The position numbers and the translations under genes are program-made. The notes beneath the pieces were generated by a model. The model ran no database searches and was not told the DNA's origin. It worked only from the letters and a program-made list of their open reading frames with translations. A DNA stretch of 64,000 nucleotides from Paraflavitalea sp. CAU 1676 (GTDB taxonomy: Bacteria; Bacteroidota; Bacteroidia; Chitinophagales; Chitinophagaceae): positions 124,001-188,000 of the forward strand of contig NZ_JARHUJ010000006.1 of assembly GCF_029223285.1 (NCBI RefSeq), written 5' to 3'. Every line of letters begins with the position of its first letter. The stretch's first letter is position 1. Positions 25,433-33,644 of the stretch are shown piece after piece.

Positions 25433-26014
25433 CTAATTGTTCTGGAAATTAAAAGGAACAACCGCTTTCACATTATCCCATACGATAGCCAGGTTGATGC
25501 CCGTACTATCCTTTTCGAATTGCATGGTAAAAGCCTCGGCCGCCTCGGGAAGCTTCTGTGCCGGTACATCTACACGAAGCGCGTCTTTTTTGGGATCATA
25601 CTGAAAAGCGCCCCAGCTGTCTGTTTCACGGTTGAAGATGATCGTCCACTTGTCCTGGTACGGAATGGCATACATCGTATACCGTCCCTTTTTCAGCCTG
25701 GTTTCCGTTCCGCACTTCACATCCTTGTAAAGCTCTATTTCTGTAGCCTCGTTGGCCCCCAAGCGCCAGATATGACCATATTCCACCAGCTCTCCAAATA
25801 CCGAGCGGCCGTTTTTCAGCGGCCTGCTATAAATGATTCTCGCCATCAAAGGTTCCGATACCTTGTTCTGGATCTTGAGTACCGGATAGTTGATCGGGTA
25901 ATAGATCATATCCATCGGCGACTTATCAATAGCCGGCACCTTATACTGGGCCATCGCGGCACAACACAACAACAACAGAACGGAGAGAACCTTCACATGC
26001 TTCATATCCATCAT
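25433..26014 (-). CDS. DUF2911 exported protein
   Basis: 193 aa from ATG 26014, with alternative starts at 26011 and 26005 (MKHVKVLSVLLLL). Signal peptide ends near MAQYKVP. It carries the same blocks as its neighbour: MARIIYSRPLKNGRSVFGELVEYGHIWRLGANEATEIELYKDV and KWTIIFNRETDSWG. No lipobox, unlike the paralogue, so it is probably soluble in the periplasm. First gene of the unit with the DUF2911 lipoprotein and asnB; a -7 box lies just upstream, so the downstream starts are favoured. Confidence 0.88.
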   Translation of the reverse strand: MMDMKHVKVLSVLLLLCCAAMAQYKVPAIDKSPMDMIYYPINYPVLKIQNKVSEPLMARIIYSRPLKNGRSVFGELVEYGHIWRLGANEATEIELYKDVKCGTETRLKKGRYTMYAIPYQDKWTIIFNRETDSWGAFQYDPKKDALRVDVPAQKLPEAAEAFTMQFEKDSTGINLAIVWDNVKAVVPFNFQNN

Positions 26015-26025
26015 ACTTTAAGCGA

Positions 26026-26033
26026 CAAAAATA
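26026..26033 (-). promoter_or_regulatory. Promoter -7 element of the DUF2911-asnB unit
   Basis: On the minus strand TATTTTTG (plus-strand CAAAAATA), an exact TAnnTTTG match, 12 bp before the first possible ATG. The expected start site leaves a very short leader, favouring ATG 26005 over 26014. Confidence 0.5.
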
Positions 26034-26100
26034 ACAGATTACAGCGGAACCCCGAAGACCAATACCCCTGTTTCCGGTCAATTAAAAACGGATTAAACTA

Positions 26101-26694
26101 TTATTTGTTATCAAAGGTTTCCAGCTGCAGCCGTACAAAGGATTTCACCTCCGGAAAAAAAGCATCATAACACACTTGAAACTCATCATAATGCCGTTCA
26201 AACAAACCGAAGGCAATCTTACTTTCGGTTAAATACGCAGACCGCCGAACCAGCCCTTCAAAACTACGGCCAATGCTTTCCGGCTCGCCGTAATGGTAGA
26301 GCCAATTGTGTTTTTTCATGTATGGAAACATCAACTGAAAGTCCCGGGGAAATATGCCAGCATATTGTTCGAGGGTACTATAGACTGTTTGCGAAAAATC
26401 AAACAGTCTGTCGTTAGAGAATTGGTTTACATCCCGCGCAAGAAAATGATCATAGACTACATCGACAAAAGCGCCACTGTACAACCGGTAATGGGGCCTG
26501 AAGACCTCTTTAGCCCTCGCAGTAGCCGGATGCTCGTCGGTAAACTGGTCAATAGCCCGGTGCAGCCGGATCCCTTGCTGAACATCCGGCGCAAAATCGA
26601 ATTGCTTTTTACCCTTTACAAAATCACTGATCATGTTCCCCACCAGGATGGGAGGAATGTTGAAAGAAAGGTATGCATGCGCCAGGTAATTCAC
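26101..26694 (-). CDS. ACP phosphodiesterase AcpH-like (DUF479)
   Basis: 197 aa, matching AcpH length. Starts MNYLAHAYLS with FNIPPILVGNMISDFVKGKKQF and GIRLHRAIDQFTDEHP, then VYDHFLARDW-type VVYDHFLARDVNQF; the His/Asp residues in these blocks form the metal site of the HD-like fold. The family removes the 4'-phosphopantetheine group from acyl carrier protein. It is followed leftward by the DUF2911-asnB unit, separated by the promoter of that unit, so they are not clearly co-transcribed. Confidence 0.9.
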   Translation of the reverse strand: MNYLAHAYLSFNIPPILVGNMISDFVKGKKQFDFAPDVQQGIRLHRAIDQFTDEHPATARAKEVFRPHYRLYSGAFVDVVYDHFLARDVNQFSNDRLFDFSQTVYSTLEQYAGIFPRDFQLMFPYMKKHNWLYHYGEPESIGRSFEGLVRRSAYLTESKIAFGLFERHYDEFQVCYDAFFPEVKSFVRLQLETFDNK

Positions 26695-26831
26695 AACTGA
26701 TGAATTTTGAATCGATTACATTACAATTTACTCGATTTTAACAAGCATCGGCCGACACATCTACTGTTAAAAGCGTTAAAATTTTGTGATGAATGGTAAA
26801 GCCGTCGTTTTTGTTGAAAAAACGATGATTC

Positions 26832-26851
26832 GATCACATCATCATGTGATC
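26832..26851. repeat. Perfect inverted repeat GATCACAT-CATC-ATGTGATC
   Basis: 8-bp arms with a 4-bp centre, in an otherwise AT-rich divergent region. It is followed by GATCAC (26855-26860) and two ATGCAT copies (near 26872 and 26881). It could be an operator for a dimeric regulator or a small hairpin; it lies about 240 bp from the nearest plus-strand promoter. Confidence 0.45.
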
Positions 26852-27087
26852 AAAGATCACCGCATTTGGGGATGCATGTGATGCATAGAATTACATGTTA
26901 TTCTTTGTTAAGAAAAGAAGGCGCATACAACCGTAAAACCTGCCACCAACAGTGAACATGCTTACCATCAATGCATTCAATATGATTTAACGGAACCCGC
27001 CTGTCAACAAAACACAACATAGCTTAACCTTCCTTAACATTCACTGCCATTAATCACTATTCACTTTTCTTCGGCTATGGAGGCTTC

Positions 27088-27095
27088 TAATTTTG
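27088..27095 (+). promoter_or_regulatory. Promoter -7 element of the tandem small exported genes
   Basis: TAATTTTG, exact TAnnTTTG match, 55 bp before the ATG at 27150. No clear -33 TTTG at the right distance. Confidence 0.5.
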
Positions 27096-27149
27096 TGTTG
27101 CCTTTATCAAAAAGGCATCGATCATTAAACCAATTAAAAAAGTAAAGTC

Positions 27150-27617
27150 ATGAAAAAGTTATTTGTTTCACTGTTGATGTTGATGAGTGTAGTAAGTTTT
27201 GCCAACACACCCGATCCCGGCGACAAAGTAAATGCACAGATAAAAGCAGCCCTGGCTAAAGAATTCGCAGGCGCACAGTATGTAGTATGGCAATCATTGA
27301 AAGACCACCAGCTGGTTCACGCCAAGTTCATTTATAACAATGAACAGATTAATGCTTTCTTCGAAGAGGATGGAAAACTGATCGCCACCGGCCGTTATAT
27401 AGCATTGGGCAATCTTCCGCTAGCGATTACCAAACAACTCAATGCCGAGTATGGCAAATACGAGGTAAAGGACGCCATCGAATACAGCCGCCTTGGCGAA
27501 ACCAGCTACGTGATCTCACTGGAAAATGAAAAAACAAGGATCGTGCTCGAAGCATACAGCAGCGGTTCCATGTATGTATTCAAAAAAGTAAAAAAGAATT
27601 TATCCGCCGGGCTGTAA
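27150..27617 (+). CDS. Small exported PepSY-like protein, paralogue B
   Basis: 155 aa. Signal peptide (MKKLFVSLLMLMSVVSFA) followed by QIKAALAKEFAGAQYVVW, a long strand pair (HAKFIYNNEQINAFFEEDGKL), LPLAITKQLNAEYGKYEVKDAIEYS, SYVISLENEKTRIVLEAYSSG and MYVFKKVKKN. The order of elements matches paralogues A (22453) and C (27713). No catalytic motif. First of two tandem copies, 95 bp apart, probably co-transcribed from the promoter at 27088 and ended by the terminator at 28191. Confidence 0.82.
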   Translation: MKKLFVSLLMLMSVVSFANTPDPGDKVNAQIKAALAKEFAGAQYVVWQSLKDHQLVHAKFIYNNEQINAFFEEDGKLIATGRYIALGNLPLAITKQLNAEYGKYEVKDAIEYSRLGETSYVISLENEKTRIVLEAYSSGSMYVFKKVKKNLSAGL

Positions 27618-27712
27618 CATTTGCAAAAAGCCTGCGTCGTATATAGTGAAGGGCAAGCAACAAAGAGGAGATCGGAAAAACAAACAGTTAATCACAACAT
27701 AATATTTAAGCC

Positions 27713-28162
27713 ATGAAAAAGATGATGTTAGTATGGGCCTTGATGTTAACAGTCGGTATCAGCTCATCCTTTGCCAAATTCACCGAAACCGTAAGCCAGC
27801 AAGTGATCAATGCCTTTAAGAAAGACTTCACCAGCGCACAGGATGTAAGCTGGGAACAAGGCAAAACCTTCGCAAAGGCTACTTTCAAAATGAACGACCA
27901 GGTAATGTTCGCCTTTTACACCAACGATGGAGAACTGGCCGCAGTAACCCGTAATATCGTATCGGCACAATTGCCTATCAACCTGCAATCAACGCTGAAA
28001 AAGAACTACGGACAATACTGGATCTCCGACCTGTTCGAGATGGCTGCCAATAACAGCACCACCTACTACACCACACTCGAAGGAGAAGATTACAGATTGA
28101 TACTGAAGTCGAACGGAAGTACCGGATGGGAAGTGTTCAAAAAAGAAAAGATCAAAGAATAA
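27713..28162 (+). CDS. Small exported PepSY-like protein, paralogue C
   Basis: 149 aa. Signal peptide (MKKMMLVWALMLTVGISSSFA), then INAFKKDFTSAQDVSWEQGKTFAKATFKMNDQVMFAFYTNDGEL, LPINLQSTLKKNYGQYWISDLFEMA, TTYYTTLEGEDYRLILKSNGSTGWEVFKKEK. It aligns by eye element for element with the preceding gene, so the pair is a tandem duplication. Function unknown; likely periplasmic. A strong terminator follows. Confidence 0.82.
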   Translation: MKKMMLVWALMLTVGISSSFAKFTETVSQQVINAFKKDFTSAQDVSWEQGKTFAKATFKMNDQVMFAFYTNDGELAAVTRNIVSAQLPINLQSTLKKNYGQYWISDLFEMAANNSTTYYTTLEGEDYRLILKSNGSTGWEVFKKEKIKE

Positions 28163-28190
28163 AACATAAGTTGGTTTTAGTTGGAAAGAA

Positions 28191-28228
28191 AAAGGTGGGT
28201 CACGGAAGTGACTCACCTTTGTTTTTTT
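28191..28228 (+). terminator. Rho-independent terminator
   Basis: 13-bp stem AAAGGTGGGTCAC / GTGACTCACCTTT (one G-T pair) with a GGAA tetraloop, then GTTTTTTT. It ends the tandem small-protein unit and lies upstream of the deoxyhypusine synthase-like promoter. Confidence 0.92.
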
Positions 28229-28256
28229 ATTAATAACAGTTATCTCCCAATTGTGC

Positions 28257-28264
28257 TAACTTTG
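28257..28264 (+). promoter_or_regulatory. Promoter -7 element of the deoxyhypusine synthase-like gene
   Basis: TAACTTTG, exact TAnnTTTG match, 19 bp before the first ATG (28283). The start site would fall about 12 nt before the ATG. Confidence 0.55.
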
Positions 28265-28282
28265 CCGCCACAAAAATTCCGA

Positions 28283-29263
28283 ATGACCATGGCTAAAGGA
28301 CCTGTTTCACAGTTTATCCAACATCACTACCGGCACTTCAACGCAGCTGCATTGATCGATGCCGCTAAAGGTTATGAAACCCACCTGCTGGAAGGTGGAA
28401 AAATGATGGTTACCCTGGCAGGAGCCATGAGTACGGCAGAACTCGGTATATCGTTGGCCGAGATGATACGCCAGGACAAGATCCAGATCATTTCCTGTAC
28501 CGGCGCCAACCTCGAAGAGGATGTCATGAACCTGGTAGCCCACAACAGCTACAAGCGCGTACCCAACTACCGCGACCTCACCCCCCAGGACGAATGGGAC
28601 CTCCTCGAAAATCACTATAACCGCGTAACCGATACCTGCATACCGGAAGAAGAGGCATTCCGCCGCCTTCAAAAACACCTCGTTAACGTGTGGCAGGACG
28701 CAGAAGCCAAAGGCGAACGTTACTTCCCCCACGAGTTCCTGTATAAAGTGATCCTGAGCGGAGTATTGAAAGAACACTACGAGATCGATCCCAAAGACAG
28801 CTGGATCGTGGCTGCCGCCGAAAAGAATATCCCTATTGTAGTGCCAGGCTGGGAAGACAGCACCACCGGCAACATCTTTGCCAGCTACGTCATAAAGAAC
28901 GAGCTGAAAGCCAGCACCGTGAAGAATGGTATTGAATACATGGTATTCCTGGCCGACTGGTACCGCCAAAACAGCGGCGGAAAAGGCGTAGGCTTCTTCC
29001 AGATCGGTGGAGGTATTGCCGGCGACTTCCCGATTTGCGTGGTCCCCATGATGTACCAGGATCTCGAATGGCACGATGTACCCTTTTGGAGCTACTTCTG
29101 TCAGATCTCGGACTCAACCACCTCCTACGGCTCTTACTCAGGCGCCGTTCCCAATGAAAAGATCACCTGGGGTAAGCTCGATATCAACACACCCAAGTTT
29201 ATCGTGGAAAGCGACGCTACCATCGTAGCACCGCTCATCTTCGCTTACCTGCTGGGTTGGTAA
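28283..29263 (+). CDS. Deoxyhypusine synthase-like protein
   Basis: 326 aa from ATG 28283 (a second ATG follows at 28289); a longer frame back to 28181 would run through a terminator and is rejected. The family fold is clear: MVTLAGAMSTAELGISLAEMI, SCTGANLEEDVMNLVAH, IVVPGWEDSTTGN, GVGFFQIGGGIAGDFPICVVPMM, and the active-site Lys298 in TWGKLD, which carries the enzyme-imine intermediate in eukaryal enzymes. Bacteria lack hypusinated EF-P of this type; bacterial members are thought to transfer the aminobutyl group of spermidine to putrescine (homospermidine synthesis) or a similar acceptor. Monocistronic, between its own promoter and a bidirectional terminator. Confidence 0.88.
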   Translation: MTMAKGPVSQFIQHHYRHFNAAALIDAAKGYETHLLEGGKMMVTLAGAMSTAELGISLAEMIRQDKIQIISCTGANLEEDVMNLVAHNSYKRVPNYRDLTPQDEWDLLENHYNRVTDTCIPEEEAFRRLQKHLVNVWQDAEAKGERYFPHEFLYKVILSGVLKEHYEIDPKDSWIVAAAEKNIPIVVPGWEDSTTGNIFASYVIKNELKASTVKNGIEYMVFLADWYRQNSGGKGVGFFQIGGGIAGDFPICVVPMMYQDLEWHDVPFWSYFCQISDSTTSYGSYSGAVPNEKITWGKLDINTPKFIVESDATIVAPLIFAYLLGW

Positions 29264-29285
29264 CTAATAGATCCGATCTCAATAA

Positions 29286-29318
29286 AAAAGCCGCAACAGG
29301 ATCAATGTTGCGGCTTTT
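29286..29318. terminator. Bidirectional terminator between convergent genes
   Basis: 13-bp perfect stem AAAAGCCGCAACA (29286-29298) / TGTTGCGGCTTTT (29306-29318) with a 7-nt loop. The T/A runs at the two ends suit both the deoxyhypusine synthase-like gene and the opposing rpiB gene. Confidence 0.9.
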
Positions 29319-29338
29319 GCTATTTAAAATACTTGTTA

Positions 29339-29794
29339 TTAGCTACAGGAGATCTTGTCCACACGCGTCTGGTGACGTCCGCCTTCGAAAGGGGTATTGA
29401 TGAATAAGTCGACCATCTGCTTGGCATATTCCAGCGCCACAAAACGCGCAGGAATACAAATAACATTCGCATCATTGTGCTGGCGGATCAAGGAAGCTAC
29501 TTCCGTTTGAAAAGCCAGTCCCGCCCGTATGCCCTGGTGCTTGTTGGCCGTAATTGCCACGCCGTTGGCACTGCCACAAAGCAGGATGCCAAAAGCCACT
29601 TCGCCTTTCTCCACCGCATCGGCTACCGGATGCGCATAATCGGGGTAGTCGACCGACTTGTTTTCATAAACACCCATATCGCTGATCTGGTATCCCTTTT
29701 CAATAAGCCATTTTACCAATGCCACTTTGTAGTCGAAACCTGCGTGGTCACTACCGATAGCAATGGGTTTGGAAAGATCGAATGAAGAAGCCAT
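29339..29794 (-). CDS. rpiB: Ribose 5-phosphate isomerase B
   Basis: 151 aa, standard length. Blocks: IAIGSDHAGFDYKVALVKWL, DYPDYAHPVADAVEKGEVAFGILLCGSANG (catalytic Cys73) and ANKHQGIRAGLAFQTEVASLIRQHNDANVICIPARF. It interconverts ribose and ribulose 5-phosphate in the pentose phosphate pathway. It lies 52 bp downstream of tatC; the gap contains a 14-bp GC palindrome (29827-29840, GGCCGGTACCGGCC). Confidence 0.95.
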   Translation of the reverse strand: MASSFDLSKPIAIGSDHAGFDYKVALVKWLIEKGYQISDMGVYENKSVDYPDYAHPVADAVEKGEVAFGILLCGSANGVAITANKHQGIRAGLAFQTEVASLIRQHNDANVICIPARFVALEYAKQMVDLFINTPFEGGRHQTRVDKISCS

Positions 29795-29846
29795 AAGTAT
29801 GTTGTTGTGTTGAATGTCTGCTTTCCGGCCGGTACCGGCCCCCGGT

Positions 29847-30701
29847 TTACCAGTTCTTGTCTTTCTCCTGCTGGCGTTTGAACACCCGCACAGAAATTAT
29901 GATGCTGAACTCATACAGGAAAGCCAGCGGCAGGAACACGATCATCTGGCTCATCCAGTCGGGTGAAGGCGTAATGATCGCCGCAATGACCAGGATGGCC
30001 ACATAGGCGTATTTCCGGTAGGTTTTCAGGAAGCTGGGCGTGATCAACCCAATCCTGGTAAGCACATACGACACCACCGGCAATTGGAACGCCAGGGCCG
30101 AACCGATAATGATATCGACCAGGTTTTCCATATAGTCCGATAAGGTCGGCTTGGTCACCAGGATATTATTCAAACCAATCGTATAGTTGGCGAGGAAACT
30201 GAAAGTGAACGGCGCCAGGAGATAATACCCGAAAGCAACCCCCAGAAAAAAGAAGATCGAAACAAAGAAAATAGCCCCCCGGGTGCTTTTCAGTTCCTTG
30301 GGACTTAAAGCCGGCTTTACGAAACGCCAGAACTCCCAGAAAATATAGGGGAATGCTATAATAAATCCACCCACGAATGCAATGGAAATACTCGTCATGA
30401 ACTGAGACCCAAAGGCGATCACCTGTAACTCCTTAACTTTTGGCGGCGGTAAACACAACGTATCACCCGCACCAATCCATTGGCTGAATTTGCACAGGGC
30501 CGAATACGTCAGAAAATCATCTTGCAGGGGGCCTGCAATGACTTTAGTGAACACCCAATCGATATTGATAAATATAACGATAGCCCCAACGATCACCGCA
30601 ATAAGAGAGCGCATGATATGCCAGCGCAGCTCCTCCAGGTGGTCCACAAAGGTCATTTCCGGATTGTCGGTCTTTCTTCTATTAAATAACGATAAAGCCA
30701 T
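29847..30701 (-). CDS. tatC: Twin-arginine translocase subunit TatC
   Basis: 284 aa. Starts with FVDHLEELRWHIMRSLIAVIVG, the conserved N-terminal Tat-signal contact region, and has six TM helices; GFIIAFPYIFWEFWRFVKPALSPKELKSTRG is the family's central block. The rest (SALAFQLPVVSYVLTRIGLITPSFLKTYRKYAYVAILVIAAIITPSPDWMSQ) matches as well. It exports folded proteins with twin-arginine signals. A TAnnTTTG promoter is 36 bp upstream; rpiB follows. Confidence 0.95.
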   Translation of the reverse strand: MALSLFNRRKTDNPEMTFVDHLEELRWHIMRSLIAVIVGAIVIFINIDWVFTKVIAGPLQDDFLTYSALCKFSQWIGAGDTLCLPPPKVKELQVIAFGSQFMTSISIAFVGGFIIAFPYIFWEFWRFVKPALSPKELKSTRGAIFFVSIFFFLGVAFGYYLLAPFTFSFLANYTIGLNNILVTKPTLSDYMENLVDIIIGSALAFQLPVVSYVLTRIGLITPSFLKTYRKYAYVAILVIAAIITPSPDWMSQMIVFLPLAFLYEFSIIISVRVFKRQQEKDKNW

Positions 30702-30736
30702 TGACTGTTACAGGTATAAACTTGGTGAAAGCGGGG

Positions 30737-30769
30737 CAAATGTACGGGTTATCACGTTGGATTGGACAA
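30737..30769 (-). promoter_or_regulatory. Promoter of tatC
   Basis: Minus-strand TACATTTG (plus CAAATGTA at 30737-30744), exact -7 match, with TTG (plus CAA at 30767-30769) 22 bp upstream. The start codon is 36 bp downstream of the -7 box. Confidence 0.6.
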
Positions 30770-30868
30770 GAAAGCTTGTTAATATGTGGTGATTGGCGCT
30801 TTGAAAGGATCGTGAAGCGCCCTCGGCGCTCCGGACGGGCTATACAGCTAAGCTTCACCCATTTAACT

Positions 30869-32143
30869 CTATCGGAGAATTTTCAGCCGCACCGTCTCGA
30901 TACGGGTATCGCTAACCCCCATTACATCAAACTCATAATCTCCGATTATAATACGTTCCCGAAGCTTGGGAATGGTTTCGTGCTGTTGAATAATAAATCC
31001 CGACAAAGTTTCGGAATCATGGTCCGGGAATTCGAGCCCATATTTTTCCCGCAGGAAGTCCAACTCGAGCCTTCCGCTGAGGATAAATTCGTCTTCCGAA
31101 ACACGCTTATCCTCAAACTCTTCCACGTCAAACTCGTCCTTGATCTCGCCAAAGATCTCTTCCAGCAGATCTTCCATGGTGACGATGCCCGCCGTGCCAC
31201 CAAATTCATCCACCACCCAGGCAATGCTCTTCCGCTCCTTGCTGAACTTGCTGATCAGGTCGGTAGCACTCATACTTTCCGGAATGGCCGGAATGGGCAA
31301 CAACATGTCCTTTATAGTGGCTGGCTGCTTGAACAGGTCAAGTTGGTGAACATAACCCAGGATATGATCGATGTCTCCGTCGTATACCACCAGCTTGCTC
31401 AGCTTTGTATCAACAAAGATTTTGCGCACATCTTCAACCGTCATCTTCATATCCACCGCCTCTATCTCTTTACGCGGAACCAGACATTCACGCACCTTGA
31501 TCTTCGGCAGCGACAAAGCGTTTTCGAATAACTCAGCCTTCAGGTCCTGACTTTGATTATGGTGCTCGTTATTCTGACTTTCGAACAGGTCCAGGTCGGC
31601 ACGCGAGAAGGGAGGCTTCTTCTTGTCGATCCGCATGTCGAAAATGATATTGAGAATGAAAATGGAGATCTTCACAAAACCAACACTGGCCCAGTTGAAC
31701 ATTTGATCGCTCAAGCCGAGTAAGCCCGTACGGGCCGAAAAAGAAAGCAGGCTATCGGCCTTCGCGCGGAAGATAGCTTTGGGAATGAACTCACCGAAAA
31801 CGACGATCGCCAGCCAGGAAAGAAGGATCTCTCCAAACAACCGGAAAGGCACCAGGTAAGCCTCGGGGGTATTTACCATTTCGAAAGGGATCAGTTTGTT
31901 CCACGAAGCACTGCCCAGCAGAACAGCTACTACCAGGAAAAAAGTGTATCCCACGATATTTACACCGATAAACCGGGAAGGATTGTCAAACAGGCTGCTC
32001 AGCAATAAACTGCTGGCAGAGCCCTGCTTTTTCTTCAACTCGATGTTCAGACGGTTGGCCGAAGTAAAAGCCACCTCGATGCCGGAGAAATAGGCAATGA
32101 AAAAAAACGCTAATACTATGGCTATAATGACAACTAAACTCAT
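30869..32143 (-). CDS. CNNM/HlyC-CorC family transporter-like protein with CBS domains
   Basis: 424 aa. N-terminal DUF21 (CNNM) membrane domain with four TM helices (about 5-23, 58-78, 96-116, 143-163) containing IAYFSGIEVAFTSANRL; a CBS pair (about 205-325, with VECLVPRKEIEAVDM-like PRKEIEAVDM and GIVTMEDLLEEIFGEIKDEF); and a C-terminal CorC_HlyC domain (FILSGRLELDFLREKYGLEFP...). These proteins are linked to Mg2+/Co2+ export or sensing; a gliding-motility relative (GldE) exists in the phylum but the family cannot be assigned that role from sequence alone. No close neighbours on its strand within the operon range: gmk ends 183 bp upstream. Confidence 0.9.
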   Translation of the reverse strand: MSLVVIIAIVLAFFFIAYFSGIEVAFTSANRLNIELKKKQGSASSLLLSSLFDNPSRFIGVNIVGYTFFLVVAVLLGSASWNKLIPFEMVNTPEAYLVPFRLFGEILLSWLAIVVFGEFIPKAIFRAKADSLLSFSARTGLLGLSDQMFNWASVGFVKISIFILNIIFDMRIDKKKPPFSRADLDLFESQNNEHHNQSQDLKAELFENALSLPKIKVRECLVPRKEIEAVDMKMTVEDVRKIFVDTKLSKLVVYDGDIDHILGYVHQLDLFKQPATIKDMLLPIPAIPESMSATDLISKFSKERKSIAWVVDEFGGTAGIVTMEDLLEEIFGEIKDEFDVEEFEDKRVSEDEFILSGRLELDFLREKYGLEFPDHDSETLSGFIIQQHETIPKLRERIIIGDYEFDVMGVSDTRIETVRLKILR

Positions 32144-32224
32144 ACTTGGACTACGAATTTATAAAAAGAACGATGGATTACATAACTTATTGGGAAAGAT
32201 TGGCATTTAAGGGGCGTTAAGCGC

Positions 32225-32246
32225 AAAAACGGGGCCGGACTGCCCC
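32225..32246 (-). terminator. Terminator after gmk
   Basis: On the minus strand GGGGC-AGTCCG-GCCCC is followed by GTTTTT (plus-strand A-run 32225-32229). About 80 bp downstream of the gmk stop. Confidence 0.55.
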
Positions 32247-32326
32247 CTGATAAGCCGGACAGCCAAAAACAACCTGGCCGGCAGGAGAATCGGCCAACAG
32301 ATTTGAAGCAGTAAAAGTTGTGTAAA

Positions 32327-32905
32327 CTAGATTTCCAGAAAATCGCGCACGATCGTCATGGCTTCTTGTCTGGCTTTACCGAGCTCGGCATTCACTATAA
32401 TCCGGTGAAAATGATGTTTGAAAGAGATTTCGTACGAAGCTTTGTTCACCCGGGCGGCCAGACTCTCGGCTGTTTCGGTGCCCCGCGATTCCAGGCGACG
32501 CTTTAATTCGTCTACAGAAGGAGGTTCAATAAACACAGAAAGAGTTGAGTTCGGATATTGCTGCTGTACATGGATAGCGCCTTTAACATCGATATCCAGC
32601 ACGGGCACCTGTTTATTGTTCCAGATACGGTCCAGTTCAGACTTCAGGGTGCCGTAATATTTGCCCTCATAGACCATTTCCCACTCCACGAATGCCTGCT
32701 CCCGGATCTTTTGTTGAAAATCCTCCACGTCCATAAAATAATAATCCTGCCCGTTCCTTTCATTGCCACGGGCCTTCCGGGTAGCAGCCGAAACCGAAAA
32801 GGCAAGGTGGGGAATATGTTCCAGCAAATACCGGGTAATCGAAGTTTTGCCTGCACCAGAAGGCGCGGTAATGATCAGTATTTTATTTCCGGGATCAAAA
32901 GACAT
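32327..32905 (-). CDS. gmk: Guanylate kinase
   Basis: 192 aa, normal. P-loop APSGAGKTSITRYLLE near residue 14, GMP-binding block SVSAATRKARGNERNGQDYYFMDVEDF, then EWEMVYEGKYYGTLKSELDRIW and IEPPSVDELKRRLESRGTETAESLAAR (lid). It phosphorylates GMP to GDP. The preceding gene in the same direction is a LytTR response regulator ending 40 bp upstream of the gmk start. Confidence 0.96.
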   Translation of the reverse strand: MSFDPGNKILIITAPSGAGKTSITRYLLEHIPHLAFSVSAATRKARGNERNGQDYYFMDVEDFQQKIREQAFVEWEMVYEGKYYGTLKSELDRIWNNKQVPVLDIDVKGAIHVQQQYPNSTLSVFIEPPSVDELKRRLESRGTETAESLAARVNKASYEISFKHHFHRIIVNAELGKARQEAMTIVRDFLEI

Positions 32906-32945
32906 ATAATAAAATAAGCTGCAAAGAAAACCAAAAACTCCGACT

Positions 32946-33644
32946 TTATATCTTCAGCCTGGCAAATACTTCTTCCCGGTAGGAAGCCCCGATGGGGATA
33001 TCTCTGTCAGCAATTCTCACGTAATTCCCCTCTATGAAAACGATCTTGCTACGGGCGATGATATAGCTTTTATGCACGCGCATAAACTGCAACGCAGGTA
33101 ATTCCTCCTGCAAGCCCTTCATGGTATCGTGCACCAGGTAATTTCCCTGATTGGTCACGATCCTGACATAATCATCCAGCGCTTCCACAAAAAGAATATC
33201 CGCGAGGTTTACCTTAAACACTTTCTTATCGGCTTTCACAAAAATGAAAGGCGACCCGCCCATTGCCGGTAGCTCCAGCTTCTCAATTTTTTCCAACGCC
33301 TTGTTCACCGCCTTGAGAAACCGCTCAAACGAAAAAGGCTTCACGAGGTAATCAACCGCATCCAGCTCGAAACCTTCCACGGCATATTCAGGATAAGCCG
33401 TCGTAAAGATCACCAGCGGCGGTCTCGACAAACTCTTCAGGAAGCTGATCCCCGACAGCGTTGGCAGGTTGATATCCAGGAACAGGATACCCGCCTGCTG
33501 TCGCGCAAGCCATTGCTGGGCCGCCGGCGCGTCATGACACACACCAGCCAGTTCCAACAGCGGATGGTCACCAATGTATTTCTTCAAAACGTTTTGCGCC
33601 AGTGGCTCATCTTCCACCACGAGGCAGCGATATAAAGTACTCAT
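32946..33644 (-). CDS. LytTR family response regulator
   Basis: 232 aa. Receiver domain (residues about 5-120) with acidic pocket VVEDEPLA and phospho-acceptor Asp57 in LFLDINLP, Lys107 in YLVKPFSF. The C-terminal LytTR DNA-binding domain starts near residue 132 (FIFVKADKKVFKVNLADILFVEALDDYVRIVTNQGNYLVHDTMKGLQEEL...FMRVHKSYII). Its start overlaps the histidine kinase stop by 4 bp, so the two are coupled. Confidence 0.95.
   Translation of the reverse strand: MSTLYRCLVVEDEPLAQNVLKKYIGDHPLLELAGVCHDAPAAQQWLARQQAGILFLDINLPTLSGISFLKSLSRPPLVIFTTAYPEYAVEGFELDAVDYLVKPFSFERFLKAVNKALEKIEKLELPAMGGSPFIFVKADKKVFKVNLADILFVEALDDYVRIVTNQGNYLVHDTMKGLQEELPALQFMRVHKSYIIARSKIVFIEGNYVRIADRDIPIGASYREEVFARLKI

Larger units (their letters stand above)
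26695..27149. other. 455-bp divergent intergenic region
   Basis: AT-rich leader region shared by the divergent AcpH gene and the small exported protein gene. It contains a perfect palindrome (26832-26851) and the promoter near 27088, both listed separately. A 30-codon frame at 26789 crosses the palindrome and is not convincing as a gene. Confidence 0.4.

Noticed and set aside
28181-28282. Extended N-terminus of the deoxyhypusine synthase-like protein
   Set aside because: The extension starts at a TTG and crosses a terminator and the promoter -7 box.
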